64,000 nucleotides of DNA, taken from Mycolicibacterium mengxianglii. GTDB lineage: Bacteria; Actinomycetota; Actinomycetes; Mycobacteriales; Mycobacteriaceae. The DNA lies in the NCBI RefSeq assembly GCF_015710575.1, contig NZ_CP065373.1:1984001-2048000 (forward strand). Reading direction: 5' to 3'. The translations under genes were made by a program, and so were the position numbers. Below, piece by piece: positions 24,228-33,015 of this stretch. Within the stretch, counting starts at the first letter, position 1, and each line of letters begins with the position of its first letter. Below the pieces are notes generated by a model. That model had not been told where the DNA came from and searched no databases. It saw only the letters and a program-made list of their open reading frames with translations.

Positions 24228-25714
24228 CCGAGATCGGTTGGCCCAGTGGAGGAGTCGCTGTCGAAGCGCAGGGATGGCACTGGCGCCATGCCGGCCGCTC
24301 AGGGTGGGCCCTGACAGACCTCGATCTTGCGATCGAGCCAGGCGAGCGGGTGTTGCTTCTCGGCGCCAGTGGCTCCGGCAAATCGACGCTGCTGCAAGGC
24401 ATTGCCGGCCTGCTCGACAGTGACGAGGACGGCGACGAAAAGGGCCGCCTGCTGGTCGACGGGGTGGCACCCACACAACGCCGCTCCCGCATCGGGATGG
24501 TGTTGCAGAATCCAGAATCGCAGGTGATCCTGTCCCGCGTCGGCGATGACGTGGCGTTCGGCATGGAGAACTTCAACGTCGACCGAGAACAAATATGGCC
24601 GAGGGTGCGACAGGCGCTGAGCGCCGTCGGGCTCGAACTGCCGTTGATGCGAGACACCGCAAAGCTTTCCGGCGGTCAACAGCAGCGGCTGGCGCTGGCC
24701 GGCGTGCTCGCGATGCACCCCGGCCTGCTCCTGCTCGACGAGCCGACGGCGAACCTCGACCAGGCCGGTGTCCTCGAAGTCCGGGACGCAGTCGGTGCGA
24801 CAGCCCAACAATCCGGCGCGACACTGATCGTCATCGAACACCGCACCTCGGTCTGGCTTCCCGTCGTCGACCGGGTGATCGTGCTGGGCGACGGCGGCCG
24901 GGTCATCGCCGACGGCCCACCCGGTGTCACCATCGCCGCGCACCGCGACCACCTGAGGAGAGACGGTGTCTGGGTGCCGGGGGCCGATCTTCCTGAGATC
25001 ACCCGCCACCAGTCCCCAGGTGCGCCGCTGCTGACGGCCGCAGACCTGGCCATCGGGTACCGCCGCGGCCGGCAGGCCCATCAGCTGGACTTCGAAATCT
25101 GCCGGGGCGCAACGACAGTCGTCACAGGCCCCAATGGCGCCGGGAAATCCGCCTTGGCTCTCACCCTGGGCGGGCTGCTTCCACCACGCGCGGGGCGGCT
25201 CACCGCGCACGACATGTTCGCCCCCGCGGCCCACCGCCGCGAACCCATCAAGTGGCGGTCACGCGAACTGCTCACCCGAATCGGCAGTGTGTTCCAGAAC
25301 CCCGAGCATCAGTTCCTCGCCGGTACTGTGCGTGCTGAGCTGGAGCTCGGTCCGCGCGCGTTGAAGCAGGACCCAGCCACGGTCGCCGAAGTCTGCGATG
25401 AGCTGCTGGACAGATTGCGACTGGCGCACCTGGCCGACGTCAACCCGTACACCCTGTCGGGGGGTGAGAAACGCCGGCTCTCCGTGGCGACCGTACTGGC
25501 CACCCGCCCCGGTCTGATCATTCTCGACGAGCCCACGTTCGGCCAGGACCGCAACACCTGGGAAGAACTGGTGCGCCTGCTCGCCGAGATCGCCGATGAG
25601 GGCACGGCGGTGGTGGCGATCACCCACGACCTCGACTTCGCCGGCCTGCTCGCCGACAGCCAGATCGAACTGCGCGCCTGGGACTTCGAGGCCACCCGGG
25701 AAGTTTCGTGCTGA
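24224..25714 (+). CDS. ykoD: ECF transporter tandem ATPase, YkoD type
   Basis: 496 residues; ATG 24224 overlaps the ykoE stop. Two fused ABC ATPase domains: the first with Walker A LLGASGSGKST, signature KLSGGQQQRLALAG and Walker B LLLLDEPTANLD; the second with Walker A VTGPNGAGKSAL, signature TLSGGEKRRLSVAT and LIILDEPTFGQD. Q-loops (VLQNPESQ, VFQNPEHQ) have the NPEx-Q form typical of ECF energising modules. Powers uptake of the vitamin precursor through YkoC/YkoE at the inner face of the membrane. Confidence 0.93.
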   Translation: MTEIGWPSGGVAVEAQGWHWRHAGRSGWALTDLDLAIEPGERVLLLGASGSGKSTLLQGIAGLLDSDEDGDEKGRLLVDGVAPTQRRSRIGMVLQNPESQVILSRVGDDVAFGMENFNVDREQIWPRVRQALSAVGLELPLMRDTAKLSGGQQQRLALAGVLAMHPGLLLLDEPTANLDQAGVLEVRDAVGATAQQSGATLIVIEHRTSVWLPVVDRVIVLGDGGRVIADGPPGVTIAAHRDHLRRDGVWVPGADLPEITRHQSPGAPLLTAADLAIGYRRGRQAHQLDFEICRGATTVVTGPNGAGKSALALTLGGLLPPRAGRLTAHDMFAPAAHRREPIKWRSRELLTRIGSVFQNPEHQFLAGTVRAELELGPRALKQDPATVAEVCDELLDRLRLAHLADVNPYTLSGGEKRRLSVATVLATRPGLIILDEPTFGQDRNTWEELVRLLAEIADEGTAVVAITHDLDFAGLLADSQIELRAWDFEATREVSC

Positions 25715-26493
25715 ACGCCGCCGTCGAGCTGTCCCCGACCCGGCCCGTTGGGATCAACCCGGTCGCGAAGCTGTTGGCCGCGCTCGTGATCGCCGCCGGG
25801 CTGGTCCTCAGCGTCGACTGGGTGTCAGCGCTGACGGCGCTGGTACTGGAGATCGCACTCGTGCTGGTGCTGCGAGTACCGTTGCGGTCCTTGCTCACCC
25901 GAGGTGCTGTCCTCGTGCTGGCCGCCGGCCTCACGGCGGTCACCATCCTGCTCTACGGGGAACCCGGCGGCGCTGTGCATTGGCATTTCTTCCTCATCAC
26001 CGTCAGCGACGGTTCGATCACGTTGGCGGTGGCGACTTTTCTTCGGGTGCTGGCCATCGCCCTGCCATCGGTCTTTCTGTTCATCGACGTCGACCCCACC
26101 GAGCTCGCCGACGGTCTCGGGCAGATCCTGCGGCTCCCGGCCCGGTTCGTGCTCGGCGCACTCGCGGGCGCCCGGCTGGTCGGGCTGCTCGGCCAGGACT
26201 GGCGCTATCTCGGGTACGCGCGCAGAGCGCGGGGGGTGGCCGACCAGGACCGCGTGCGGCGCGCCGCCGGCCAGGCTTTCGCGCTGCTGGTGTCTGCCAT
26301 TCGGCGGGGATCGACGCTGGCCACCGCGATGGAGGCGCGCGGTTTCGGAGCTCACCCGACGAGGACCTGGGCACGGCCGTCGGCAATCGGCTGGCGCGAT
26401 GTCGCCTTGATCTGCGCGGCTTTCGCCATCATTGCGGTCGCGCTGACCACCTCGGTCGGCACCGGACATTGGAACTTCATTGGGAGTCGATGA
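25708..26493 (+). CDS. ykoC: ECF transporter transmembrane T component, YkoC type
   Basis: 261 residues; GTG 25708 overlaps ykoD by 7 bases. Begins [18 protein letters not shown] as EcfT proteins do, has 5-6 membrane helices, and the two coupling-helix motifs with Ala-Arg signatures: YARRARG and TAMEARGFG. It couples ATP hydrolysis by YkoD to YkoE toppling. A P-loop kinase gene overlaps its 3' end by 14 bases. Confidence 0.9.
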   Translation: MLNAAVELSPTRPVGINPVAKLLAALVIAAGLVLSVDWVSALTALVLEIALVLVLRVPLRSLLTRGAVLVLAAGLTAVTILLYGEPGGAVHWHFFLITVSDGSITLAVATFLRVLAIALPSVFLFIDVDPTELADGLGQILRLPARFVLGALAGARLVGLLGQDWRYLGYARRARGVADQDRVRRAAGQAFALLVSAIRRGSTLATAMEARGFGAHPTRTWARPSAIGWRDVALICAAFAIIAVALTTSVGTGHWNFIGSR

Positions 26494-27121
26494 CATCGTT
26501 CGGGGGCTGTCCGAGACCGGCGCCCGAACTGTCTTGATCGACGGTCGGTCGGGGTCGGGCAAGTCAACGCTGGCCGAGCAAATCCATCAGGCCTGGAAGT
26601 GCAGTGCGGTAGTCCGGCTCGACGACATCTACCCGGGCTGGGACGGCCTGGCGTGGACCGTCGAGCACATCCGCACCGCACTGCTGGAACCTCGTTTTGC
26701 CGGGCGCGCCGGCCGGTGGCGGGGCTGGGACTGGGCGACGGGGGCGCCCGCCGACTGGCACACCGTCGAACCGGGGCAGCGCCTGATCGTCGAAGGTGTC
26801 GGGGCGCTGACCGCGGCTAGCCGCGCACTCGCCGATCTGGGCATCTGGGTGGACGCTTCCGAGGCGGACCGGAAACGCCGCGCACTGGCCCGTGACGGTG
26901 ACACCTACCGGCCCCATTGGGATCGATGGGCCGCCCAGGAGGACGACTTTCTCGCCCGATATGACCCACGGTCGGTCGCCGACTGGATAGTAGAGCGAAA
27001 TGAGTTCGCGCCCATCACCTCCGGCGAGGAGTTCGGCTACCGCCGGGCAGCGCCCGAACCCACCGCGTCGGCCAGCGACGAGAACCCACCGTCATGCAGG
27101 CGACGGGCCAACCCGTCGTGA
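26480..27121 (+). CDS. P-loop nucleoside-kinase-like protein of unknown function
   Basis: 213 residues from TTG 26480, overlapping ykoC by 14 bases and so very likely under the same TPP riboswitch. Walker A is [18 protein letters not shown] (residues about 18-35), followed by [13 protein letters not shown], the DD-x-Y motif of uridine/pantothenate-type kinases, LIVEGVGAL (Walker-B-like) and a lid region [18 protein letters not shown]. The family resembles uridine kinase/phosphoribulokinase. No substrate can be assigned from sequence; association with thiamine uptake suggests a salvage kinase, which is inference. Its last 85 bases are antisense to the end of pyrD. Confidence 0.75.
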   Translation: MGVDDIVRGLSETGARTVLIDGRSGSGKSTLAEQIHQAWKCSAVVRLDDIYPGWDGLAWTVEHIRTALLEPRFAGRAGRWRGWDWATGAPADWHTVEPGQRLIVEGVGALTAASRALADLGIWVDASEADRKRRALARDGDTYRPHWDRWAAQEDDFLARYDPRSVADWIVERNEFAPITSGEEFGYRRAAPEPTASASDENPPSCRRRANPS

Positions 27122-28116
27122 ATGTGCTTGGCCCACAACCCGCCACCGTAGATGAACCCTGTGTAGCCCTGCAGCAGTGACGCCCCGGAGGTGATGCGCT
27201 CCCAGGCGTCGTCGGCGGTCTCGATTCCGCCCACGCTGATCAGCACCAGGCGGTCGCCCACCCGGTCGTAGAGCCGGCGCAGCACCTCCAGTGAACGGCG
27301 CGCCACCGGTGCGCCCGAGACGCCGCCGGCACCCAACTCCGCCACGCCCGCGGTGGCCAGGCCGTCGCGGGAAATGGTGGTGTTGGTGGCGACGATCCCG
27401 GCAAGTCCCAAGTCGGCCGCCAGGTCGGCGATGTCGTCGATATCGGTGTCGGCCAGGTCCGGTGCGATCTTGACCAGCACCGGCGTCGAGGTCGGCGCAG
27501 CTTCCTCCAGCACTGCCGACAGGATCGGCCGCAGCGACTCGACAGCCTGTAGATCCCGTAGCCCCGGAGTATTCGGCGAGCTGACATTGACCACGAGGTA
27601 GTCGGCCAACGGCGCGAGCAGGCGCGCGCTGGTGCGGTAATCGTCTGCTGCCGCCTCGACGGGGGTCACCTTGGTCTTGCCGATATTCACCCCGATCGGG
27701 ACATCAGGGTGCTGGCGCACCAGTTGGGCGGCCAGTGCCGCGGCGCCGTCGTTGTTGAAGCCGAGGCGATTGAGCAGTGCCCGGTCGGCGGGCAGCCGGA
27801 ACAGTCGCGGTTTCGGATTGCCCGGTTGCGCGCCCGCGGTCACCGTGCCGATCTCGGCGTAACCGAACCCCAGCGCGCCCCAGGTGTTCACGCCGTGGCC
27901 GTCCTTGTCGAACCCCGCGGCCAGACCCATCGGCGCGGGGAAATGCACCCCGAACACCGTGCTGGACAGGATCGGGTCCGACGGTGCCAGCGCCCGGCGT
28001 AGCCGACGGCGCACGGGCGCTGCGGCGGTGGCGGCGCGCAACGCGCCGAAGGCGATCGTGTGAATGCGCTCGGGTGGGAGGACGAACATCACCCGGCGCA
28101 GCGCGTCATAGCCCAT
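27037..28116 (-). CDS. pyrD: Dihydroorotate dehydrogenase (quinone), class 2
   Basis: 359 residues. The class 2 N-terminal membrane-associating helices are present ([20 protein letters not shown]), then FMN-binding and catalytic motifs: [40 protein letters not shown] with the class 2 catalytic Ser, LVKIAPDL and [10 protein letters not shown]. It oxidises dihydroorotate to orotate with electrons going to menaquinone in pyrimidine synthesis. Homologue of Rv2139; here separated from the Rv2140c homologue by the 13-kb accessory block. The upstream DUF5703 gene ends 0-1 bases before it, so they form an operon with lppL. Confidence 0.96.
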   Translation of the reverse strand: MGYDALRRVMFVLPPERIHTIAFGALRAATAAAPVRRRLRRALAPSDPILSSTVFGVHFPAPMGLAAGFDKDGHGVNTWGALGFGYAEIGTVTAGAQPGNPKPRLFRLPADRALLNRLGFNNDGAAALAAQLVRQHPDVPIGVNIGKTKVTPVEAAADDYRTSARLLAPLADYLVVNVSSPNTPGLRDLQAVESLRPILSAVLEEAAPTSTPVLVKIAPDLADTDIDDIADLAADLGLAGIVATNTTISRDGLATAGVAELGAGGVSGAPVARRSLEVLRRLYDRVGDRLVLISVGGIETADDAWERITSGASLLQGYTGFIYGGGLWAKHIHDGLARRLHDGGFSSLADAVGSGAARR

Positions 28117-28374
28117 CTAGAGCTCCGGCAGATTGTCGGCGTGGGGGTTCTGCACACGGGACTTCTTGCGCCGCAACAGGACCCGCCGGGTGCCGTCGGT
28201 GTACAGCCGGACCTTGGTCAGCTCCCAGCCGCGGTATTCGGCTTCGATCGACAGCCGTGTCGAGGCCGTCAGGCGGGTGACGTCGGGAGGCAGCCGCAAC
28301 GGAACCCACTCGTAATCCTCGGAGAGGTCGACATCCCATCCGGCCGGCATCCTGCCGCGACTGCTCGCGGTCAC
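28117..28374 (-). CDS. DUF5703-like small conserved protein
   Basis: 85 residues from GTG 28374, overlapping the lppL stop by four bases and ending directly before pyrD, so the order lppL - this gene - pyrD is a compact operon. The sequence (GWDVDLSEDYEWVPLRLPPD, EAEYRGWELTKVRLYTDGTR, then a very basic RRKKSR) is a conserved actinobacterial family of unknown function; no motif suggests catalysis. The longer open frame to 28563 lies inside lppL and is not believed. Confidence 0.8.
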   Translation of the reverse strand: MTASSRGRMPAGWDVDLSEDYEWVPLRLPPDVTRLTASTRLSIEAEYRGWELTKVRLYTDGTRRVLLRRKKSRVQNPHADNLPEL

Positions 28375-29366
28375 GGGGCACCCGCAGACTCGATCATCTG
28401 CACGCCGGCGCCCGTTCCGGACACCACGAACAGCACGCCGGTGGCGTCGTCGAAGGCCAAGATGTCGGGTTGTTGCACAGTTGGATAACGCACCTTCTCC
28501 ACAGGTATTCCAGTCGCCAGATCGTATCCAACGACCACGTTGGTCGCGGTCTGTGACACCCACGCCAGCTCGGGGGATCCGGTGAGGCCGTACGGTGCGG
28601 CCGGAACGGGGTAGCGCTGACGCATGATCAGCGGGTCCACACCGAACACCAGCAACTCGTCGCCGCGGGTGTCGGCCACCAGCACGCGGCCCGCCGGGTC
28701 GGCGACCATCGTGGTGGCGCCCTCCCCGGCGCGCAACGCCTGCTGTGTCCGCCCGTCGGCGTCGACGCTGGTGACCGACGTCTGACCGCGGTCGAGCACC
28801 ACCGTGGTGTCGCCGACGGTGGTCAGGGCGTCCACCCGGGCGAAGATGCCCACCCGATGCTCGACCTCGTTGGAAGCACCCAGCAGGTAGACCGCGCCGT
28901 CGGCGCTACCGAGTGCGAGTCCGCCGTCCTGCCTGCGGGCCACCGCGGTGAACTCGGTGTCCCGCGCGTCGGCGACCTCGATCCGGTCGGCGGTGCCCGC
29001 TGCCAGGTCGACGCGGACATAGCCGCCGTGGCCTGACAGATAGGCGGTGCCGTCGTGGGTGGTCAGCGCGGTGGCTGGGCCGGGCACCGTGATCGTGCGT
29101 GGCGGCGTGGACCCGGTCCCGATCAGGGTGAGTGTGCTCGCCGCAGCGGGGTCCGCGCCCGGGCTCAGTACCACCAGCGCATCGACGGTCGCGTCGAACA
29201 CCGCGGCGGTGGGGCGCCCGGTGAAGGGCTGCACCGTTCCCGCCGGCGGTTCGGCCACGGCAGGCGAGATGGCGGCGCGGGCCGGTTCGATGGTCGGTGG
29301 AGGCGCGTCGGTGGGTTTCGACGAGCAGGACACGCCGACGAGCGCGAGCACTGTCAAGATCAGCAC
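28371..29366 (-). CDS. lppL: Lipoprotein LppL homologue (beta-propeller-like)
   Basis: 331 residues from GTG 29366, the first conventional start. The signal region LTVLALVGVSCSS contains a lipobox (VGVSC) but from this start it has no positive charge; 19 codons upstream an in-frame ATC (29423) has an ideal AGGAGAA ribosome site and would add STRHNYPLPLR before the hydrophobic stretch, so the true start may be there. The mature part shows repeated VFDATVDALVVLSPG / AVYLLG / LVADTRGDELLVFG segments, consistent with a beta-propeller facing the cell envelope. Homologue of Rv2138. Function unknown. Confidence 0.88.
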   Translation of the reverse strand: MLILTVLALVGVSCSSKPTDAPPPTIEPARAAISPAVAEPPAGTVQPFTGRPTAAVFDATVDALVVLSPGADPAAASTLTLIGTGSTPPRTITVPGPATALTTHDGTAYLSGHGGYVRVDLAAGTADRIEVADARDTEFTAVARRQDGGLALGSADGAVYLLGASNEVEHRVGIFARVDALTTVGDTTVVLDRGQTSVTSVDADGRTQQALRAGEGATTMVADPAGRVLVADTRGDELLVFGVDPLIMRQRYPVPAAPYGLTGSPELAWVSQTATNVVVGYDLATGIPVEKVRYPTVQQPDILAFDDATGVLFVVSGTGAGVQMIESAGAP

Positions 29367-29450
29367 GCCGACAGCGGCCGGGTTTACCCGAAGGGGCAGA
29401 GGGTAGTTATGGCGCGTGCTGATGTTCTTCTCCTGGAATGGCGATACTGA

Positions 29451-29470
29451 GAAACGCTACGCAGCGTTTC
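29451..29470. promoter_or_regulatory. Perfect inverted repeat between lppL and the Rv2137c homologue
   Basis: GAAACGCT-acgc-AGCGTTTC has 8-base perfect arms and a 4-base centre. It overlaps the position of a -35 for the plus-strand promoter whose -10 would be TATGGT (29481-29486), 6 bases before GTG 29493, i.e. a leaderless transcript. The shape is that of a TetR-type operator; no regulator gene is adjacent. Confidence 0.55.
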
Positions 29471-29492
29471 GTATTAACGGTATGGTCAACCT

Positions 29493-29804
29493 GTGACCTT
29501 GGCTCCGGAACGCGACTCGGTGCGTGGCGGTGACCGCGGATTCTTCTTCGAAGACATCACGCCGGGCATTCACGCCAGTGGCTTCGGGGAAGTCGGCGAT
29601 GGCCGCAGCTTCTCGTTCCGCGTCGAGCGTCAGGTGATGATCATCGAGGTGTACCGGCCGCGGTTGTCCGGCCCGGTGCCGGTCGCCGAGGACGTGGTGG
29701 CCACCGCGAGCCGGGGTCTGGTGGACATCGACGTCACCGATGCGCGCAGCATCGCAGCGGCCGTTCGGGACGCCGTGTTCGCGGCGAAGCCGGTCTCGCG
29801 CTGA
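29493..29804 (+). CDS. Conserved hypothetical protein (Rv2137c homologue)
   Basis: 103 residues from GTG 29493. Short, soluble, with FFFEDITPGIHASGFGEVGD and a late VDIDVTDARSIAAAVRDAVF; no known domain is recognised. Position between lppL and uppP and its orientation match Rv2137c. The promoter TATGGT placed 6 bases upstream suggests leaderless translation. Confidence 0.7.
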   Translation: MTLAPERDSVRGGDRGFFFEDITPGIHASGFGEVGDGRSFSFRVERQVMIIEVYRPRLSGPVPVAEDVVATASRGLVDIDVTDARSIAAAVRDAVFAAKPVSR

Positions 29805-29926
29805 CAAGGTTTGTGCCCTCCTCACTGTGACCGACGCCGAAGCCGGCGGTGCTGTCTCTGTCCGCCGACCACGGTACGGTTCGGGCAGCAACTGTCGAAA
29901 CGGGCAGTCGGGGAGGAGCCTGAGCT

Positions 29927-30778
29927 TTGGATGACGCAGTGGCGGCGATGTCGTGGCTGCAGGTGGTTGTACTGGCCGTCGTTCAGGGACTCACCGAGTT
30001 CTTACCCGTCTCGTCGTCCGGGCACCTGGCCATCGTGTCGAGGGTGTTCTTCGACGAGGACGCTGGTGCGTCGTTCACCGCAGTCACCCAGCTGGGCACC
30101 GAGGTCGCGGTGTTGGTCTACTTCGCCAAGGACATCGGCCGCATCGTGGTGGCCTGGTTCGCCGGACTGCGGGACGCGACCCGGCGCAGCGCCGACTACT
30201 GGCTGGGCTGGTGGGTGATCATCGGCACCATTCCGATCTGTGTGCTCGGCCTGCTGTTCAAAGATCTGATCCGCGGCGGTGCCCGCAACCTGTGGCTGGT
30301 GGGCACGGCGTTGATCGTGTTCTCCGCGGTGATCGCCGCCGCCGAGTACTACGGCAGGCAGACCCGGCGCGTCGAGCAGCTGACCTGGCGGGACGCGGTA
30401 ATCGTCGGATTCGCCCAGTGCCTGGCACTGGTGCCCGGAGTGTCCCGGTCGGGCGCGACCATCAGCGCGGGCCTGTTTCTGGGCATGAACCGCGAACTGG
30501 CCGCCCGATTCGGCTTCCTGCTGGCGATCCCGGCGGTCTTCGCCTCCGGTCTGTTCTCCGTGCCGGACGCTTTCGAACCGGTGACCGAGGGCATGAGCGC
30601 CAGCGGTGCCCAACTGCTGGTGTCGATCCTCATCGCGTTCGTCGTCGGCTACGCGGCCATCGCGTGGTTCCTCAGATTCCTGGTCAAGCACGGCATGTAC
30701 TGGTTCGTCGGTTACCGGGTGATCCTGGGGACGGTCGTCCTGATCCTGCTCGGTACCGGGGTGCTGGCCGCCCAATGA
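29927..30778 (+). CDS. uppP: Undecaprenyl-diphosphatase UppP/BacA
   Basis: 283 residues from TTG 29927, with GGAGGAG 8 bases upstream; ATG 29948 is the alternative. Signature motifs: [20 protein letters not shown] with the catalytic Glu near the start, and [18 protein letters not shown]. About eight membrane helices. It dephosphorylates undecaprenyl (in mycobacteria decaprenyl) diphosphate to recycle the lipid carrier of peptidoglycan and arabinogalactan synthesis. Homologue of Rv2136c, in a run with Rv2135c-Rv2133c homologues. The 122 bases between 29805 and 29926 show no gene. Confidence 0.95.
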   Translation: MDDAVAAMSWLQVVVLAVVQGLTEFLPVSSSGHLAIVSRVFFDEDAGASFTAVTQLGTEVAVLVYFAKDIGRIVVAWFAGLRDATRRSADYWLGWWVIIGTIPICVLGLLFKDLIRGGARNLWLVGTALIVFSAVIAAAEYYGRQTRRVEQLTWRDAVIVGFAQCLALVPGVSRSGATISAGLFLGMNRELAARFGFLLAIPAVFASGLFSVPDAFEPVTEGMSASGAQLLVSILIAFVVGYAAIAWFLRFLVKHGMYWFVGYRVILGTVVLILLGTGVLAAQ

Positions 30779-30788
30779 GGAAAGTCCG

Positions 30789-31487
30789 ATGACCGTCATC
30801 CTGCTGCGCCACGGGCGCTCGACATCAAACACCGCCCACACCCTGGCCGGCCGCTCCGAAGGCGTCGACCTGGACGACAAGGGGCGCGAACAGGCCGCTG
30901 CGATCGTGGAGCGGGTGGCGGGCCTGCCGATCAAAGCGCTGGTCCGCTCGCCGCTGCTGCGCTGCGGCCGCACCCTGGAACCCCTGGCGGCCGAACTCGG
31001 CCTGGAACCGGTGATCGAGGAGCGGTTGGCCGAGGTCGACTACGGCGCCTGGACCGGGCGCAAGATCGGCGATCTGGTCAAGGAGCCGCTCTGGGCGGTG
31101 GTGCAGCAGCAGCCCAGCGCGGCGGTGTTCCCCGACGGCGAGGGTCTGGCCGCGGTGCAGGCCCGCGCCGTGGCCGCGGTGCGCGAGCATGACAAGCGGC
31201 TGGCCGACGAACACGGTGCCGATACGTTGTGGGTCGCCTGCACCCACGGCGACGTGATCAAAGCGGTGCTCGCCGACGCGCTGGGTACCCACCTCGACAG
31301 CTTCCAGCGGATCACCGCTGACCCGGCATCGATGAGCGTCATCCGCTACACCACGTTGCGGCCGTTTGTCGTCCACATCAACCACACGGGCCCGACGCTG
31401 GCCTCAGCTCTGAGCGCCCCGCCACCGAAGGCCGAGGCGGCTGAGACCGACACTTCGGACGCGGTGGTGGGCGGCTCCACTGATTGA
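30789..31487 (+). CDS. Histidine phosphatase family protein (Rv2135c homologue)
   Basis: 232 residues, ATG 30789. The phosphoglycerate-mutase-like core is clear: VILLRHGRSTSNTAHTLAGR with the phosphohistidine RHG, LVRSPLLRCGRTLEPLA, EVDYGAWTGRKIGDL and WVACTHGDVIKAVLAD with the second catalytic His. Rv2135c-type proteins are acid phosphatases or mutases of unclear physiological substrate. Follows uppP by 10 bases, so probably co-transcribed. Confidence 0.92.
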   Translation: MTVILLRHGRSTSNTAHTLAGRSEGVDLDDKGREQAAAIVERVAGLPIKALVRSPLLRCGRTLEPLAAELGLEPVIEERLAEVDYGAWTGRKIGDLVKEPLWAVVQQQPSAAVFPDGEGLAAVQARAVAAVREHDKRLADEHGADTLWVACTHGDVIKAVLADALGTHLDSFQRITADPASMSVIRYTTLRPFVVHINHTGPTLASALSAPPPKAEAAETDTSDAVVGGSTD

Positions 31488-31613
31488 GCCCAACGCGAAA
31501 CGGGCCACCTGGTCCGTGCCGCGAGCGTTTATGCGTCGGGAGGACCGTTTCGGCGCCTGCAGAGCTTCGCCCGATTACTGCCGGCGTCGTTCAACCGGTA
31601 TTTTGGAGGAGTC

Positions 31614-32201
31614 ATGGCGCGCGCAATTCACGTCTTCCGAACACCCGACCGATTCGTCGCCGGGACCGTTGGGCAACCCGGAAACCGGACCTTCTATCTG
31701 CAGGCGGTCCACGATTCGCGGGTGGTGTCGGTGGTGTTGGAGAAGCAGCAGGTCGCCGTGCTCGCCGAACGCATCGGCGCGCTGCTGGTCGAGGTGAACC
31801 GGCGCTTCGGCACCCCGCTGCCCCCGGAAACCACCGGTGTCGATGACCTGAGCCCGCTGGTGACGCCGGTGGACGCCGAGTTCCGCGTGGGCACCATGGG
31901 CCTGGGCTGGGACTCCGAGGCGCAGACCGTGGTCGTCGAGCTGCTCGCGGTCACCGACACCGAATTCGACGCGTCGGTGGTCCTCGACGACGCCGAGGAC
32001 GGCCCCGACGCGGTGCGGGTGTTCCTGACCCCGGAGTCGGCCCGCCAGTTCGCCAACCGGTCCAACCGGGTGATCTCCGCCGGTCGTCCGCCCTGCCCGC
32101 TGTGTGATGAACCGCTGGACCCCGAAGGCCATATCTGCGTGCGCACCAACGGCTACCGCCGTGCCGAGCTCTTCGGGTCAGACGATGACCCAGCGACGTG
32201 A
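31614..32201 (+). CDS. DUF3090 family protein (Rv2134c homologue)
   Basis: 195 residues, ATG 31614 with GGAGGAG upstream. Conserved actinobacterial family: starts RAIHVFRTPDRFVAGTVGQPG and FYLQAVHDSRVVSVVLEKQQ, ends with a possible metal site CPLCDEPLDPEGHIC (CxxC...HxC). Function unknown. Overlaps the SCO1664-like gene by 17 bases, a pairing conserved across actinomycetes. The 126 bases upstream (31488-31613) hold no gene. Confidence 0.9.
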   Translation: MARAIHVFRTPDRFVAGTVGQPGNRTFYLQAVHDSRVVSVVLEKQQVAVLAERIGALLVEVNRRFGTPLPPETTGVDDLSPLVTPVDAEFRVGTMGLGWDSEAQTVVVELLAVTDTEFDASVVLDDAEDGPDAVRVFLTPESARQFANRSNRVISAGRPPCPLCDEPLDPEGHICVRTNGYRRAELFGSDDDPAT

Positions 32202-33015
32202 GTCCGAGGAGCTGCTGGAAAACGGTGAGCTGACCGTTCTGGGCCGGATCCGCTCGGCCAGCAACGCGACGTTCTTGTGTGAGGCCTCGTCCGGCGGCGA
32301 CGCCGATGGCCCCACTGCGCACTGTGTCTACAAGCCGGTGGCCGGGGAACAGCCGCTGTGGGATTTCCCCGACGGCACCCTGGCCGGCCGTGAGCTGGCC
32401 ACCTATCTGGTGTCCGCTGCGTTGGGCTGGAACATCGTGCCGCACACCGTCATTCGTGACGGCCCCGCCGGGCCCGGGATGTGCCAGCTGTGGGTCGATC
32501 AGCCCGGCGACAGTCTGGACGAAGACACCGCCCAGGAAACCTTGGACCTGGTGGACCTGTGCCCTGCCGACCTGCTGCCGGCCGGTTATCTGCCGGTGTT
32601 ACGCGCCCAGGACTACGCCGGGGAGGACGTACTGCTGATCCACGCCGACGACCCGCGGTTGCGGTTGATGGCAGTGTTCGACGTCCTGGTCAACAACGCC
32701 GACCGCAAGGGCGGGCACATCCTGCACAGCGTCGACGACGAGGTGTTCGGCGTCGACCACGGGCTGTGCCTGCACGTCGAAGACAAGCTGCGCACCGTGC
32801 TGTGGGGCTGGGCGGGCAAGCCGATCGAGGACGAGGTGCTGCAGTCGGTCGCCGGGCTGGTCGACGAGCTGCGCGGCGAACTGGCCGACACCTTGGCCCA
32901 GCACATCACCCGAGCGGAGGTCGCCGCCCTGCGTAACCGGGCCCGCGCCATGCTCGACGTCCCCGTCATGCCCACCCCGGACCGGCGCCGGCCGATTCCC
33001 TGGCCGGCCTTCTAA
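32185..33015 (+). CDS. SCO1664-family protein (Rv2133c homologue)
   Basis: 276 residues from ATG 32185, which begins inside the end of the DUF3090 gene. Kinase-like features: FLCEASS...HCVYKPVAGEQPLWDFPDGTLA (possible ATP Lys), VFDVLVNNADRKGGHIL (catalytic-loop-like DxxxxNxDR) and VFGVDHGLCLHVEDKLRTVL (metal Asp), resembling the phosphatidylinositol 3/4-kinase-like HipA/PI3K superfamily. No substrate is established to my knowledge. Always next to DUF3090, implying a shared function. Confidence 0.85.
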   Translation: MTQRRESEELLENGELTVLGRIRSASNATFLCEASSGGDADGPTAHCVYKPVAGEQPLWDFPDGTLAGRELATYLVSAALGWNIVPHTVIRDGPAGPGMCQLWVDQPGDSLDEDTAQETLDLVDLCPADLLPAGYLPVLRAQDYAGEDVLLIHADDPRLRLMAVFDVLVNNADRKGGHILHSVDDEVFGVDHGLCLHVEDKLRTVLWGWAGKPIEDEVLQSVAGLVDELRGELADTLAQHITRAEVAALRNRARAMLDVPVMPTPDRRRPIPWPAF

